Both the position numbers and the translations under genes were made by a program. Of a DNA stretch of 55,159 nucleotides, positions 14,973 through 24,028 are shown one piece after another (within the stretch, counting starts at the first letter, position 1; every line of letters starts with the position of its first letter). Below the pieces are notes generated by a model. The model was given only the letters and a program-made list of their open reading frames with translations. It was not told the DNA's origin and did no database searches. Origin of the DNA: Robiginitomaculum sp. (GTDB taxonomy: Bacteria > Pseudomonadota > Alphaproteobacteria > Caulobacterales > Maricaulaceae); NCBI GenBank assembly GCA_021647375.1, contig JAKIUV010000006.1, positions 1 to 55,159 on the forward strand, given 5' to 3'.

Positions 14973-15614
14973 ATGACAAATTTGACGAACCAATATGGTG
15001 GCATTTGTAAACTTATAGGGCTGCTCTTCCCTGGCCAAATGGAGGTCGTGTTGCACGACCTGGAAACCGGGTGCATTGTTGCACTTGAAGGCGCATTTTC
15101 TAACCGCGTGCTTGGAGATACGTCTTTGGTTGATTTCAAGGCTTTGAAGGAAAGAAATGATGGAGACGTCATAGGGCCTTATGCCCAAGAGAATTGGGAC
15201 GGGGAAATGCTGCGCTCACTAAGTGCAGTCTTGTATGATGATCGTGCAAAACCTATCGGGCTGCTTTGTGTAAATACAAAAACGGTGGCCTTATCAGCAG
15301 CCGCTGGTTTACTGGCCTCGCTGACGCAAATAAACACGGCGGACAAACCAAAATCTTTGTTTAATCAAGACTGGAGACAGGCGATTAACACTACGGTTTC
15401 AAAGACACTCGCAAAGCGCGGCGTAGTGTTAGTTGCGGCGAAGCGAAGTGATAAAGTAGCGATATTAAACGCGCTAGAAACCAACAATATTTTCGATATT
15501 CGCGGCTCCCATCAATATGTCATAAAATTACTCGGCGTATCTCGCGCAAATTTTTATAAACTCCTCAAAACGGTTCGCGGGGAACCACAAACCAACTTGA
15601 AAAACAAACAGTAG
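14973..15614 (+). CDS. YheO/DauR-type transcriptional regulator
   Basis: A PAS-like YheO domain occupies roughly residues 5-110 (MEVVLHDLETGCIVALEG ... IGLLCVNTKTV). It is followed by a linker and a C-terminal helix-turn-helix (LAKRGVVLVAAKRSDKVAILNALETNNIFDIRGSHQYVIKLLGVSRANFYKLLK). This is the architecture of DauR, which controls D-arginine catabolism in Pseudomonas. ATG 14973 is chosen over TTG 14967. It is followed after 5 bases by an aminotransferase and an ornithine-cyclodeaminase-like gene, so it probably senses an amino acid and controls this operon. The ligand is unknown. Confidence 0.82.
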   Translation: MTNLTNQYGGICKLIGLLFPGQMEVVLHDLETGCIVALEGAFSNRVLGDTSLVDFKALKERNDGDVIGPYAQENWDGEMLRSLSAVLYDDRAKPIGLLCVNTKTVALSAAAGLLASLTQINTADKPKSLFNQDWRQAINTTVSKTLAKRGVVLVAAKRSDKVAILNALETNNIFDIRGSHQYVIKLLGVSRANFYKLLKTVRGEPQTNLKNKQ

Positions 15615-15619
15615 ATATT

Positions 15620-16756
15620 ATGCGTGATTTTGAACTTGAAACATATTTCTCCAAATGGGAATTTAAGGCGAAATATCATATGACAGCTTCGGATGTGCAA
15701 AGCATGACTGTAGGCGAGCTGATGAAACTAGCCGGGGCGCCGCCAGGCAGTCTGGACGATCTTTGGCTGGGCTATACCGAAACATGGGGGGCACCTGATC
15801 TTCGTGTCGCAATAGCCCAAACCTATGACACTATGAAGCCGGAAAACATCTTGTGTTTTGCGGGCGCAGAAGAGGGTGTTTACGCCGCCATGCGGGTTTT
15901 TCTGGGCAAAGACGATCATGCGATTGTCATTGTGCCAAATTATCAGGCGGCGGAAACATTGCCGCTCAATATATGTGCCGTCACGGGCGTAGCGCTTGAC
16001 CCGGGCAATAATTGGCGGCTTGATATAGACGACATACGCCGCGCCGTTCGGCCTAACACCAAGCTCGTTTCCATATGCTTTCCTAATAATCCGACGGGGG
16101 CGATACTCCCCGCAAAAGACTATGCCGAGTTAATTGAGCTATGCCGTAAACACGGGATATATTTATTTAGCGACGAAGTTTACCGCCTACTGGAGCAGGA
16201 CGAGAATAAGCGTATTGATCAGGCGGCGGACGTTTACGAAAAGGGTATATCCCTTAATGTCATGTCCAAAGCTTATGGATTGCCGGGGCTACGCATTGGC
16301 TGGATTGCAGCGCAAGATAAGGCGGTTTTGCAAAAACTTGAGCGCTACAAACATTACCTCTCTATTTGTAATTCCGCGCCAAGTGAACGCTTGGCTGTCA
16401 TGGCATTAGGCGCACGGGGTAAAATCATCGCGCGAAACCGTGCCTTTCTAAAAACTAATATAGAGAAACTTGACGACTTCTTTGCGGACTACCCACAGCT
16501 ATTTAAATGGGTGCGCCCGGACGGCGGCTGTATAGCTTTCCCGCAATATGTCGGTAGGGGCGGCGTAGAGGCGTTTTGCAAGTCGCTTATTGAAGACGCT
16601 GGCGTTCTTGTCCTGCCTGCTTCCATATATAAATCAGAACTTATGGAAGCACCAACGGATAGATTCCGGATAGGGTTTGGACGCTCCAATATTGATGACG
16701 GACTGACGGCATTTCGGGAATTCTTGGACAAAAACGATAACGTATTTACGCCCTAA
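15620..16756 (+). CDS. Class I/II PLP-dependent aminotransferase
   Basis: A 378-residue fold-type I aminotransferase. It shows the substrate/PLP motifs AGAEEGVYAAMRV, CFPNNPTGAILP and SDEVYRLLE, the Schiff-base Lys217 in NVMSKAYGLPGLRIGW, and a C-terminal RIGFGR arginine motif. It has normal length. Its TAA overlaps the ATG of the next gene (TAATG). Together with the DauR-type regulator and the ornithine-cyclodeaminase-like product it suggests catabolism of a basic or cyclic amino acid. The specific substrate cannot be read from the sequence. Confidence 0.9.
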   Translation: MRDFELETYFSKWEFKAKYHMTASDVQSMTVGELMKLAGAPPGSLDDLWLGYTETWGAPDLRVAIAQTYDTMKPENILCFAGAEEGVYAAMRVFLGKDDHAIVIVPNYQAAETLPLNICAVTGVALDPGNNWRLDIDDIRRAVRPNTKLVSICFPNNPTGAILPAKDYAELIELCRKHGIYLFSDEVYRLLEQDENKRIDQAADVYEKGISLNVMSKAYGLPGLRIGWIAAQDKAVLQKLERYKHYLSICNSAPSERLAVMALGARGKIIARNRAFLKTNIEKLDDFFADYPQLFKWVRPDGGCIAFPQYVGRGGVEAFCKSLIEDAGVLVLPASIYKSELMEAPTDRFRIGFGRSNIDDGLTAFREFLDKNDNVFTP

Positions 16757-17714
16757 TGCGGATTATAACTCTGAGTGAAATTCGTTCAATTATTGACGAA
16801 AAAAGTATTATACAGGCTGTGCGCACAAGTCTCGTAGATCATTATAAAGGCGTCATAAAATCACCCGACCCACTACAAATGACGTTTGGACAAGACCAAA
16901 ATAAGCTCAGCGGCGATTGTCACGTTAAATCCGCATATTCGCTCCTGCACCCATATTTTTGCATTAAAGTTGCCACAGGATTTTACAAAAATTCAGAGAG
17001 AGGTTTGCCCGTTAACAACGGCTTACTCATGCTATTTTGCGCGCAAACGGGCGAGCCTGTCGTCATGTTTCGAGACCAGGGATATCTAACATCCATACGC
17101 ACAGCGGCTGCGGGCGCACTTGCGGCAGGGTTAGCGGCAGGTCATGGCTCCAAGCGTTTGGGAATTGTCGGCACAGGTCATCAAGCAGAACTGCAAGCGC
17201 GCTGGATAAACGCATATATGGATATCGAACATATACAGTTTTTGGGCGCTCAGAGGAAAAATGCCTACACCTGATCAAACGGCTTGGTGATGTCAATATA
17301 CCGATCAGTATTGCACCGTCAGCAAGCCAACTTTGCGCCCTGTCCGATATCATCGTGACAACAACGCCCTCCACCTCGCCGATTATAAAATCTGCCGATA
17401 TCAAGCCTGGCCACCACATTGTCGCCATTGGCGCAGATAGCCTGGGGAAGATAGAGCTGGAACCTGATATTTTAGCCCGTGCCGATTTTATCTCTACAGA
17501 CGACCACGACCAATGTCTTAAGCACGGAGAATTTGGCCACGCCGTTCGCGCCGGTGTTATCGTACACAACAAAGATATAGCTTTTGGGCAAATACTAAAC
17601 ACGAAACCATCACCCATAGTTCTCAACACCAAAATAATTTCCGTAGTCGACCTAACAGGAATAGGCGCCCAAGACCTCGCGGTCAGCATGATGGTTTACG
17701 ACCGACTGAAGTGA
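16756..17714 (+). pseudogene. Ornithine cyclodeaminase/mu-crystallin-like gene, split by a frameshift
   Basis: The first frame (16756-17274) encodes the N-terminal half, with a lysine-containing substrate region (HPYFCIKVATGFYKN) and the NAD-binding motif RLGIVGTGHQAELQARW. The rest (FGRSEEKCLHLIKRL ... IIVTTTPSTSPII ... VDLTGIGAQDLAVSM) continues in a different frame to TGA at 17714. The switch falls on a run of five T at 17239-17243. Re-reading one T (a -1 shift) gives HIQFFGRSEEK, joining the halves into a normal product of about 319 residues. Members act as NAD(P)-dependent cyclodeaminases or imino-acid reductases. It is either a recent one-base loss, an assembly error, or a slippage site. 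Confidence 0.8.
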
Positions 17715-17744
17715 TAAGTTAAAGCGCTCGGTTTCCTGCCTACC

Positions 17745-18365
17745 CTAAATCTTACTCATTTTCAGCCAGGCGTCCCTATCCGTCAGCGTGTCCCAATAGT
17801 CTTCAATCCGATCGGTAATTTGGGCATGGGCTTTGGCCAAGCGGACGAGGAGTAGGCAATAGCCGACTGAAATATCTGCGGCAGAGAAGCCTGATTTTAG
17901 GATATAATCATGATCACCCAGTTGCGTTTCCAACATGGAAAGGACTTTGGCTAGTTCAACTTCGGCCCACGCTTCAACATCTTTACTACGCCTGTCCACG
18001 GGAAAGAAATGCCGTTGATACATCAGGGTCGCAACAATCGGAGCCAAGGTGCTTTCGCCGTAGTGCAGCCATTGCAAATAAGGGCCGTACTCGGGATCAT
18101 CCAACGCCGGGCGTAATTTACCAGGCGCATATTTATCCATGATATACTGCATGATGGCGACGCTCTCGAACATCACCATATCTCCATCTTTTATGGCTGG
18201 AATTTTGTTAAGCGGGTGGATTTTGGTATATTCCGCACCACCAAATTTACCGGGGATATATTCAAGGCTGTCGACTTTATAGTCGAGGCCAAGCTCTTCC
18301 AGCAACCACAAAACTCGCATTGAGCGCGAGCGCGGAAGGTGATAAACAGTAATCGGATTGGTCAT
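17745..18365 (-). CDS. Glutathione S-transferase family protein
   Basis: About 206 residues from ATG 18365. A thioredoxin-fold N-terminal domain TVYHLPRSRSMRVLWLLEELGLDYKV contains the Ser/Arg glutathione-site region, then NKIPAIKDGDMVMFESVAIMQYI (cis-Pro and ES motif), followed by the helical C-terminal domain. A longer frame to 18407 exists, but its TTG lies within a TTGACA promoter box, and ATG 18365 has GGGAAAG before it. Convergent with the ornithine-cyclodeaminase-like gene. Likely cytosolic detoxification; substrate unknown. Confidence 0.88.
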   Translation of the reverse strand: MTNPITVYHLPRSRSMRVLWLLEELGLDYKVDSLEYIPGKFGGAEYTKIHPLNKIPAIKDGDMVMFESVAIMQYIMDKYAPGKLRPALDDPEYGPYLQWLHYGESTLAPIVATLMYQRHFFPVDRRSKDVEAWAEVELAKVLSMLETQLGDHDYILKSGFSAADISVGYCLLLVRLAKAHAQITDRIEDYWDTLTDRDAWLKMSKI

Positions 18366-18526
18366 ATTGGCTTTCCCATATTTTTTATAGGGTTTACCCC
18401 ATGTCAATTACGATAACAACCACCCCCGCGATTTATTAGCGCTTTGCGGGTTGTATTGATAATATTAAAAAATATAATTCCGGTTCGTGTCAGCGGCTAT
18501 TATATGACGATAGCGTCGTATTGAGG

Positions 18527-18898
18527 TTAATACAGCCCACCCAAAAGGCCTTCTAGTTCGTCTAGTTCTTCGTCTGATAGCAATGTACTGCACGTAAATG
18601 CCGAGGCGGGGAGGGGGCCGTCTACTTCCAGGACGCGGCCAAAAAACTCGCGGGCCATATGGGCGAGGGTTGTCGTTTTTGATATACGCGCAGATACACT
18701 GGCAGGTTTAGATGTGGTTGAGACGGAGACAAAACCCTTGTCGGTCATGCGTTCTATGGTTTTTCGGGTTGAGGAGAACGACCAGTTAAGCTCAGGTGCG
18801 CAAATATCGTGCAGACTGCGCACAGGCATAGCGCCCCGCGCCCAAAGGGCTTTGAGTAAAACAAGTTCCGGCGGATTGGGTGTAATTTTCATAACCAC
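18527..18898 (-). CDS. BlaI/MecI/CopY-family winged-helix repressor
   Basis: About 123 residues (GTG 18898) or 121 (ATG 18892). The winged helix ELVLLKALWARGAMPVRSLHDI ... SSTRKTIERMTDKGFVSVSTTSKPASVSARISK is typical of BlaI/MecI regulators, with the C-terminal dimerisation part (FGRVLEVDGPLPASAFTCSTLLSDEELDELEGLLGGLY). No membrane sensor protease lies beside it. A palindrome GTGTGACGGCTGTCACAC begins 3 bases upstream of the start, an obvious autoregulation site, and the same core recurs at 14834. Confidence 0.85.
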   Translation of the reverse strand: MVMKITPNPPELVLLKALWARGAMPVRSLHDICAPELNWSFSSTRKTIERMTDKGFVSVSTTSKPASVSARISKTTTLAHMAREFFGRVLEVDGPLPASAFTCSTLLSDEELDELEGLLGGLY

Positions 18899-18901
18899 AT
18901 T

Positions 18902-18919
18902 GTGTGACGGCTGTCACAC
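18902..18919. promoter_or_regulatory. Operator palindrome at the start of the BlaI/MecI-type gene
   Basis: GTGTGAC-GGCT-GTCACAC, 7-bp perfect arms, directly before the start codon. On the minus strand a TTGACT box lies just upstream of it and a TATAAT near 18941. The inner core TGTGAC-N4-GTCACA equals that of 14834-14849. Confidence 0.65.
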
Positions 18920-18949
18920 GGAGTCAAGAGAAAAATTATACCGTGAACA

Positions 18950-19357
18950 TTAGCCCATCAAACCACGGCCCATAATGCCGCCAAGTCCGAGTAAGGCAAA
19001 CAGGCTGATGCCGAAAAACACGGAGCGCATGAGCTTGATGTTAAACCAATAGCACAGCATATAGGCGGCACGGGCAGCAATATACACCCACGCCAAACGG
19101 CCAAGCCAGAGGGGGTCGGCGGCAGATAGAATGCCGACCAGTGCGAAAATGATGAAAACGGCGACACTTTCATTCATATTGGCCAATGACCTGCTTGCTC
19201 TGAACAGGAAGTTTTCATGGTTAGGCTCTACGGGTGTCCCCGGTATGTGCTTTGCCTTAATGGCCGCCGCATCAGCCACGAGCAGTTGAAGTAGCATAAG
19301 AGCGCCAGCTGCCGCCATGGCTACACCCGTCAAATGATAGGCTGCGATCTGTTCCAT
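18950..19357 (-). CDS. MAPEG-family membrane protein
   Basis: 135 residues with four predicted membrane helices. The family mark is the loop before helix 2, VEPNHENFLFRASRSLANMNESV, where N/E and R residues bind glutathione in MAPEG enzymes. Its ATG overlaps the stop of the YihY-type gene (TAATG). Possibly a glutathione-dependent membrane enzyme; activity unknown. Confidence 0.85.
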   Translation of the reverse strand: MEQIAAYHLTGVAMAAAGALMLLQLLVADAAAIKAKHIPGTPVEPNHENFLFRASRSLANMNESVAVFIIFALVGILSAADPLWLGRLAWVYIAARAAYMLCYWFNIKLMRSVFFGISLFALLGLGGIMGRGLMG

Positions 19358-20244
19358 TACATATCCCCTTTATTTTGTTTCTTCGATTTACGTTCGATCA
19401 AAACCTCGTTGAACTCCCCGCCGAGAATGACTAGTGCCGCAGAAATATAGACGAACAACAGCGCTATGACAACACTACCCAAGCCCGCATACATAATCTG
19501 GGCGCGGGAAAACTCTGCCGTATATTGGGCATATAATTTTGCCGCCAATAGCCACAAAACCATGGTCGCCAATATGCCGGGCAGGACTTGTCTGAACTGT
19601 AGCCGTTTGCGCGGCAAGAATAAATGCCCGAAACTGAGCGCCAAAAACATGACGCCCAAGCCAATAGGTATGCGCAGCAAATGAAACCAGCCGGAAAGAT
19701 TGTCTAAAAATTCGGCGCGGGATGCTGCAGCATCCCACCAGAGCGGCGCAAAGACTATCAACACCGCCAAGACCAATAATACGCCCGCCCCGCCGATAAC
19801 AAAGGCAAGGTTCTGCAAAAACCGCATCCACCACGGCCTGCGCATCTCAGCGCCCAGACCATAAGCCCGATTAAATCCGACTCGCAAGCTCTCGACCCCG
19901 CCTGTGGCAATATAAAGTGTAAAGGCGATGGATAGTGTCAGCACGCGCTTGTTGGACACGGTGAGGATAGAATGGATATCATCGGACACGGGCTCGACGA
20001 TTTCAGCGGGTGCGACAGATAGTAGATAATCAATCACCGTGCGCGCCAAAGGTTCATTGCCTAAAAACCCGGCCAGCGCCGTCAAGAAGATTAAAAACGG
20101 AAAAAAAGCTAGGAGTGACGAAAATGCGATATTGCCAGAAAGCGCAAAGCCGTCGTCGGCAACAAAGCGGCGGTGGACATCACGCAGAAACAAAAACGGG
20201 TTTTTAACCAGAAGCTCAAATATATCTATTTTTGCATCCGTCAT
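19357..20244 (-). CDS. YihY/BrkB-family inner-membrane protein
   Basis: 295 residues with about six membrane segments. Family marks: ALSGNIAFSSLLAFFPFLIFL near residue 35 and YAGLGSVVIALLFVYISAALVILGGEFNEVL near the C-terminus. Function in the envelope is not established for the family. Overlaps the MAPEG start by one base and lies 5 bases after the small membrane protein at 20250-20801, so these genes are probably co-transcribed from dapE onward. Confidence 0.9.
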   Translation of the reverse strand: MTDAKIDIFELLVKNPFLFLRDVHRRFVADDGFALSGNIAFSSLLAFFPFLIFLTALAGFLGNEPLARTVIDYLLSVAPAEIVEPVSDDIHSILTVSNKRVLTLSIAFTLYIATGGVESLRVGFNRAYGLGAEMRRPWWMRFLQNLAFVIGGAGVLLVLAVLIVFAPLWWDAAASRAEFLDNLSGWFHLLRIPIGLGVMFLALSFGHLFLPRKRLQFRQVLPGILATMVLWLLAAKLYAQYTAEFSRAQIMYAGLGSVVIALLFVYISAALVILGGEFNEVLIERKSKKQNKGDM

Positions 20245-20249
20245 TTAAG

Positions 20250-20801
20250 CTAGGTGATATTCTGGCTGATGACCAATGACAGCACCATCATGGTGGCGGC
20301 GCTAATGAGAATGCCTGCGAACACTGCGCCCATCCAGTCGAATCCGGCTATGCGCCACGCCAAGCGCACATCAATCGCCAGAGTGCAAATGTACAAAGTC
20401 AGCGCAACAACATAGGCCGGGAAAAACGGCAACATCCCCAGCAAGTACAAGCCAAGGGAGGCGGCAATCAATGCATAGGCAAACAAAAACGTCCAATTAC
20501 GCACAATGACCCACGGGCGAAACCTATCCATTTTATCAAATAACATACACAGCACATAAGCGATGAGCGGAAATGTTAATGCGATTAAACCCAGGGTAAT
20601 CACGATAGGGCCGTAAGGCATAGACGCTGTATTGTCGTTATATTTAACGGCGGCTCTGGCCGCTATCAGTCCCAACGGGATATAGGCGGCCACGGCAATA
20701 AATGAGCGGGGCAAACCACGCGGGGACAAATCGAAACCATCCTCCCACGGTTTTCCGTTTAAGGCATTTACCACGCCATTAAATATACGAACCAAACTCA
20801 T
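20250..20801 (-). CDS. Integral membrane protein of unknown function
   Basis: 183 residues with about five hydrophobic helices (FIAVAAYIPLGLIAARAAV, YGPIVITLGLIALTFPLIAYVLCMLF, NWTFLFAYALIAASLGLYLLG, YVVALTLYICTLAIDVRLAWRI, VFAGILISAATMMVLSLVI). No family recognised. It overlaps the dapE stop by 4 bases (ATGA). Confidence 0.7.
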   Translation of the reverse strand: MSLVRIFNGVVNALNGKPWEDGFDLSPRGLPRSFIAVAAYIPLGLIAARAAVKYNDNTASMPYGPIVITLGLIALTFPLIAYVLCMLFDKMDRFRPWVIVRNWTFLFAYALIAASLGLYLLGMLPFFPAYVVALTLYICTLAIDVRLAWRIAGFDWMGAVFAGILISAATMMVLSLVISQNIT

Positions 20802-21955
20802 GCCGCAAAGTAGCGCACTAAAAACGCTTTGTAAATTTGCTTCAGGCTTTTTATATCGGCAATTTTTGCGTGTTCATTCACCTGATGGATTGTCTTGCCA
20901 ATCAGGCCAAATTCGACCACAGGCGCATAATGGGTAATGAAGCGCGCGTCCGACGTGCCGCCGCTGGTGGATAGTTCTGGCTTGCGCCCGGTAATGTCTT
21001 CTACGGCGAGTGCTAGTTTTTCGCTTAGAGCACACGGCTTGGTCAAGAACGGATGGCCGGGGACGGAAAGCTCGGCCTCGATACGGCCATCAAACCCTCG
21101 ACCTGCGATTTCGATTTCGGTGTTTATCCAGTCTAACAAATCGTCGCCTGTATGCTCGGTGTTAAAACGAATATTGAACTTGGCGCGCGCCGCACCTGCG
21201 ATAATATTGTGGGCAGGATTGTCCACATCAATCGACGTAATTTCTAGATTGGACGGCTGGAAATTCTTATTCCCGTCGTCCAGCTTCTTGGACGACAGCG
21301 CCGTTAGCAATTTTAGCAAAGTCGGCACAGGATTTCCCGCCAAGTCGGGGTAAGCCACATGACCTTGGGTGCCAATGACGGTTAAAACCCCGTTCAGAGA
21401 GCCGCGCCGCCCGATTTTAATCATCTCGCCCAGCCTGTTCGGATTGGTCGGCTCCCCCACCAAACAATGGTCAATAATTTCGCCTGCCGCGCTAATGGCT
21501 TCCAAAACCTTCCTGGTGCCGTTAACCGCAGGCCCCTCTTCGTCCCCCGTAATCAGAAAACTGATAGAGCCGCTAAACGCACTGCCGTCCGCTAAAAACT
21601 CTGACACCGATGCTACAAAAGCCGCAATCCCGCCTTTCATGTCCGCCGCTCCGCGCCCCCATAATTTGCCGTCTTCTATCACGCCGCCAAAAGGGTCTTG
21701 TCGCCAAGCCCCCACATCACCAATAGGCACCACATCCACATGCCCCGCATAACACATATTCGGCGCACCCGTACCCAGCCGCGCATAGAGGTTATCAACT
21801 TTTTCTGCCCCTTGACCAAATGGATAGCGTGTACAGCGAAACCCCATACCCTCAAGCACATCCTGCAAAACCCCAAGCGCCCCCGCATCGGCAGGGGTAA
21901 TGGATTGGCACCGGATAAGTTCTCGCGCCAAATCTATGGGGTCAATATTATACAT
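20798..21955 (-). CDS. dapE: Succinyl-diaminopimelate desuccinylase DapE
   Basis: A 385-residue M20 metallohydrolase of the lysine/diaminopimelate pathway. Metal and catalytic motifs: YAGHVDVVPIGD (His, Asp), GRGAADMKGGIAAFV (bridging Asp), TGDEEGPAVNGTRKVLE (catalytic Glu pair), and C-terminal GGTSDARFI and HQVNEHAKI. It releases LL-diaminopimelate for peptidoglycan and lysine synthesis, which fits lysC close by. Overlaps the ubiG end by 8 bases. Confidence 0.96.
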   Translation of the reverse strand: MYNIDPIDLARELIRCQSITPADAGALGVLQDVLEGMGFRCTRYPFGQGAEKVDNLYARLGTGAPNMCYAGHVDVVPIGDVGAWRQDPFGGVIEDGKLWGRGAADMKGGIAAFVASVSEFLADGSAFSGSISFLITGDEEGPAVNGTRKVLEAISAAGEIIDHCLVGEPTNPNRLGEMIKIGRRGSLNGVLTVIGTQGHVAYPDLAGNPVPTLLKLLTALSSKKLDDGNKNFQPSNLEITSIDVDNPAHNIIAGAARAKFNIRFNTEHTGDDLLDWINTEIEIAGRGFDGRIEAELSVPGHPFLTKPCALSEKLALAVEDITGRKPELSTSGGTSDARFITHYAPVVEFGLIGKTIHQVNEHAKIADIKSLKQIYKAFLVRYFAA

Positions 21956-22718
21956 TTACCGACCTCACCAGATAATTGACGCTGGTGTCGTTTGTGATTT
22001 TCCAGCTTCCGGCGAGCGGGTTATATGTCATGCCCAGTGGCTCATCCGGGTCAAGCCCCGCATCTTTGAGCATGCGCACCATCTCGACCGGTGTGATGAA
22101 TTTTGCGTATTGGTGGGTGCCTTTGGGAAGCCAGTTCATGATATACTCTGCGCCCAGTATGGTGAGGGTGAAAGCTTTGGCGGTGCGGTTTATGGTCGAA
22201 CAAAATGTGATGCCGCCGGGACGCAGCATTTGTGCGCAATGTTTGATGAATGTGGCCGGGTCGGTGACATGCTCCAGCACTTCCATATTAAGAACCACAT
22301 CATAGGGTTTTTCGCCGCTGTCGATGAGGTCTTCGATTGTTGTATAGCGGTAATCTATATCAAGACCGGATTTTTCCGCGTGGATCATGGCGGTTTTAAT
22401 GTTTTTCTCTAGCGCATCGACGCCTGAGACATCTGCGCCGAGCCGCGCCATAGGTTCGCATAACAGACCGCCGCCGCATCCAACGTCCAATATACGTAAG
22501 CCTTTGAGCGGCACTTCGCTTTCCGGATCCCGTAAAAAATGCGCACATATTTCGTCTTTGATAAACCGCACCCGGCACCCATTCATAATATGAAGCGGTT
22601 TGAACTTGCCGTTCGGGTTCCACCAATCCTCTGCCATCTTGGCGAAATGTGCCATTTCGGACGCATCAACGCTGGTGCTTGTTTTATGGGTAGCGTTTTT
22701 GTGAACAGTGGAAGTCAT
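21948..22718 (-). CDS. ubiG: Ubiquinone biosynthesis O-methyltransferase UbiG
   Basis: 256 residues. Marks: WWNPNGKFKPLHIMNGCRVRFI at the N-terminus (typical of alphaproteobacterial UbiG), SAM motif LRILDVGCGGGLLCEPMARLGADVSGVD, and the VLNMEVLEHVTDPATFIKHCAQMLRPGG post-motifs. It methylates two hydroxyls during ubiquinone synthesis. Divergent from lysC across 62 bases, a conserved neighbourhood in this class. Confidence 0.96.
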   Translation of the reverse strand: MTSTVHKNATHKTSTSVDASEMAHFAKMAEDWWNPNGKFKPLHIMNGCRVRFIKDEICAHFLRDPESEVPLKGLRILDVGCGGGLLCEPMARLGADVSGVDALEKNIKTAMIHAEKSGLDIDYRYTTIEDLIDSGEKPYDVVLNMEVLEHVTDPATFIKHCAQMLRPGGITFCSTINRTAKAFTLTILGAEYIMNWLPKGTHQYAKFITPVEMVRMLKDAGLDPDEPLGMTYNPLAGSWKITNDTSVNYLVRSVNV

Positions 22719-22780
22719 ATTGGTCTTTCAAATCTTGAAAAACCCTTATAGACAATGGGGCAGATAAACAAAGAGGATTT

Positions 22781-24028
22781 ATGGCACGTATAGTCATGAA
22801 ATTTGGCGGCACATCCGTGGCGGATCTAGACAGGATCCGCCATGTGTCTGCGCTTGTGGCGGCAGAGCACGCTAAGGGGAATGAAGTGGCCGTGGTGGTG
22901 TCGGCTATGTCAGGGGAAACCAACAGGCTGGTTGGCTATGTGGATGCCTTAGCGGCAGATACGAATTTAGGCGGGGATATAGACGATGAATATGATGCTA
23001 TTGTCGCCTCCGGCGAACAGGTAACCAGTGGGCTTTTGTCTATTGCGCTCAGACGGCGCGGGGTAAAGGCGCGGTCATGGCAGGGCTGGCAGATACCACT
23101 GCAAACCGACGGCGCCCATGCGTCCGCCCGCATCAAAGGCATAGAAACCCTAGCCTTTAACCAATCCCTCAAAGACGGTGTTGTTGGTGTGGTGGCGGGC
23201 TTTCAGGGCATTAGTCCCCAGGGGCGTGTTTCGACTTTGGGACGCGGCGGATCGGACACGTCGGCAGTGGCTTTGGCGGTAGCACTGGGGGCGGATAGGT
23301 GTGATATTTATACGGATGTGGACGGGGTCTATACCACGGATCCCCGCATAGTGCCCGAGGCCAGACGGCTAGGGCGGATTGCCTTTGAGGAAATGTTGGA
23401 ACTGGCCTCCCAAGGTGCAAAGGTTTTGCAAACCCGCTCGGTCGAGCTGGCCATGAATAATAATTTACCCATTAGGGTTTTAACCAGTTTTGCACAAGAC
23501 GGCGAACCCAATCCGGGCACGCTCGTTTGTGCAGAGGAGGAAACTATGGAAGAACGTGTTGTAAGCGGTGTCGCATATTCACGCGACGAAGCACAAATAT
23601 CTTTATTGCGGCTTGATGATGAGCCGGGCGTTGTCGCCCGGGTGTGCGGGGTTATGGCCGAAGCCAATATCAGCGTTGATATGATTGTCCAAGGCACATC
23701 CCGGCGCGAAGACAGCGCCAATTTGGTGTTCACGATTGGGCGGCGGGATTTGGATAAAACATTGGCAACATTAGAGACCAACAAGAAAAAAATCGGCTTT
23801 GATGGTTTGTTGTATAATGACAAGGTGAGCAAAGTATCCGTCATAGGGATTGGTATGCGCTCCCACGCTGGGGTGGCGCACACAATGTTTTCAGCACTGG
23901 CGGAGAAAAATATAAATATCGAAGTTATCGCCACGTCCGAGATCAAAATCAGTGTGTTGATAGATTCGGATATGACAGAGCTTGCCGTGCGTGCCTTACA
24001 CAGTGCGTTTGAATTGGGAGTGTCTTGA
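22781..24028 (+). CDS. lysC: Aspartate kinase LysC
   Basis: 415 residues. Kinase N-terminal motif VMKFGGTSVADLDRI, VVVVSAMSGETNRL, ATP-site LGRGGSDTSAVALA and YTDVDGVYTTDPRIV, then two ACT domains that bind lysine/threonine effectors. First step of the aspartate family (lysine, diaminopimelate, threonine, methionine). The ptsP start (TTG) overlaps its stop. Confidence 0.97.
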   Translation: MARIVMKFGGTSVADLDRIRHVSALVAAEHAKGNEVAVVVSAMSGETNRLVGYVDALAADTNLGGDIDDEYDAIVASGEQVTSGLLSIALRRRGVKARSWQGWQIPLQTDGAHASARIKGIETLAFNQSLKDGVVGVVAGFQGISPQGRVSTLGRGGSDTSAVALAVALGADRCDIYTDVDGVYTTDPRIVPEARRLGRIAFEEMLELASQGAKVLQTRSVELAMNNNLPIRVLTSFAQDGEPNPGTLVCAEEETMEERVVSGVAYSRDEAQISLLRLDDEPGVVARVCGVMAEANISVDMIVQGTSRREDSANLVFTIGRRDLDKTLATLETNKKKIGFDGLLYNDKVSKVSVIGIGMRSHAGVAHTMFSALAEKNINIEVIATSEIKISVLIDSDMTELAVRALHSAFELGVS

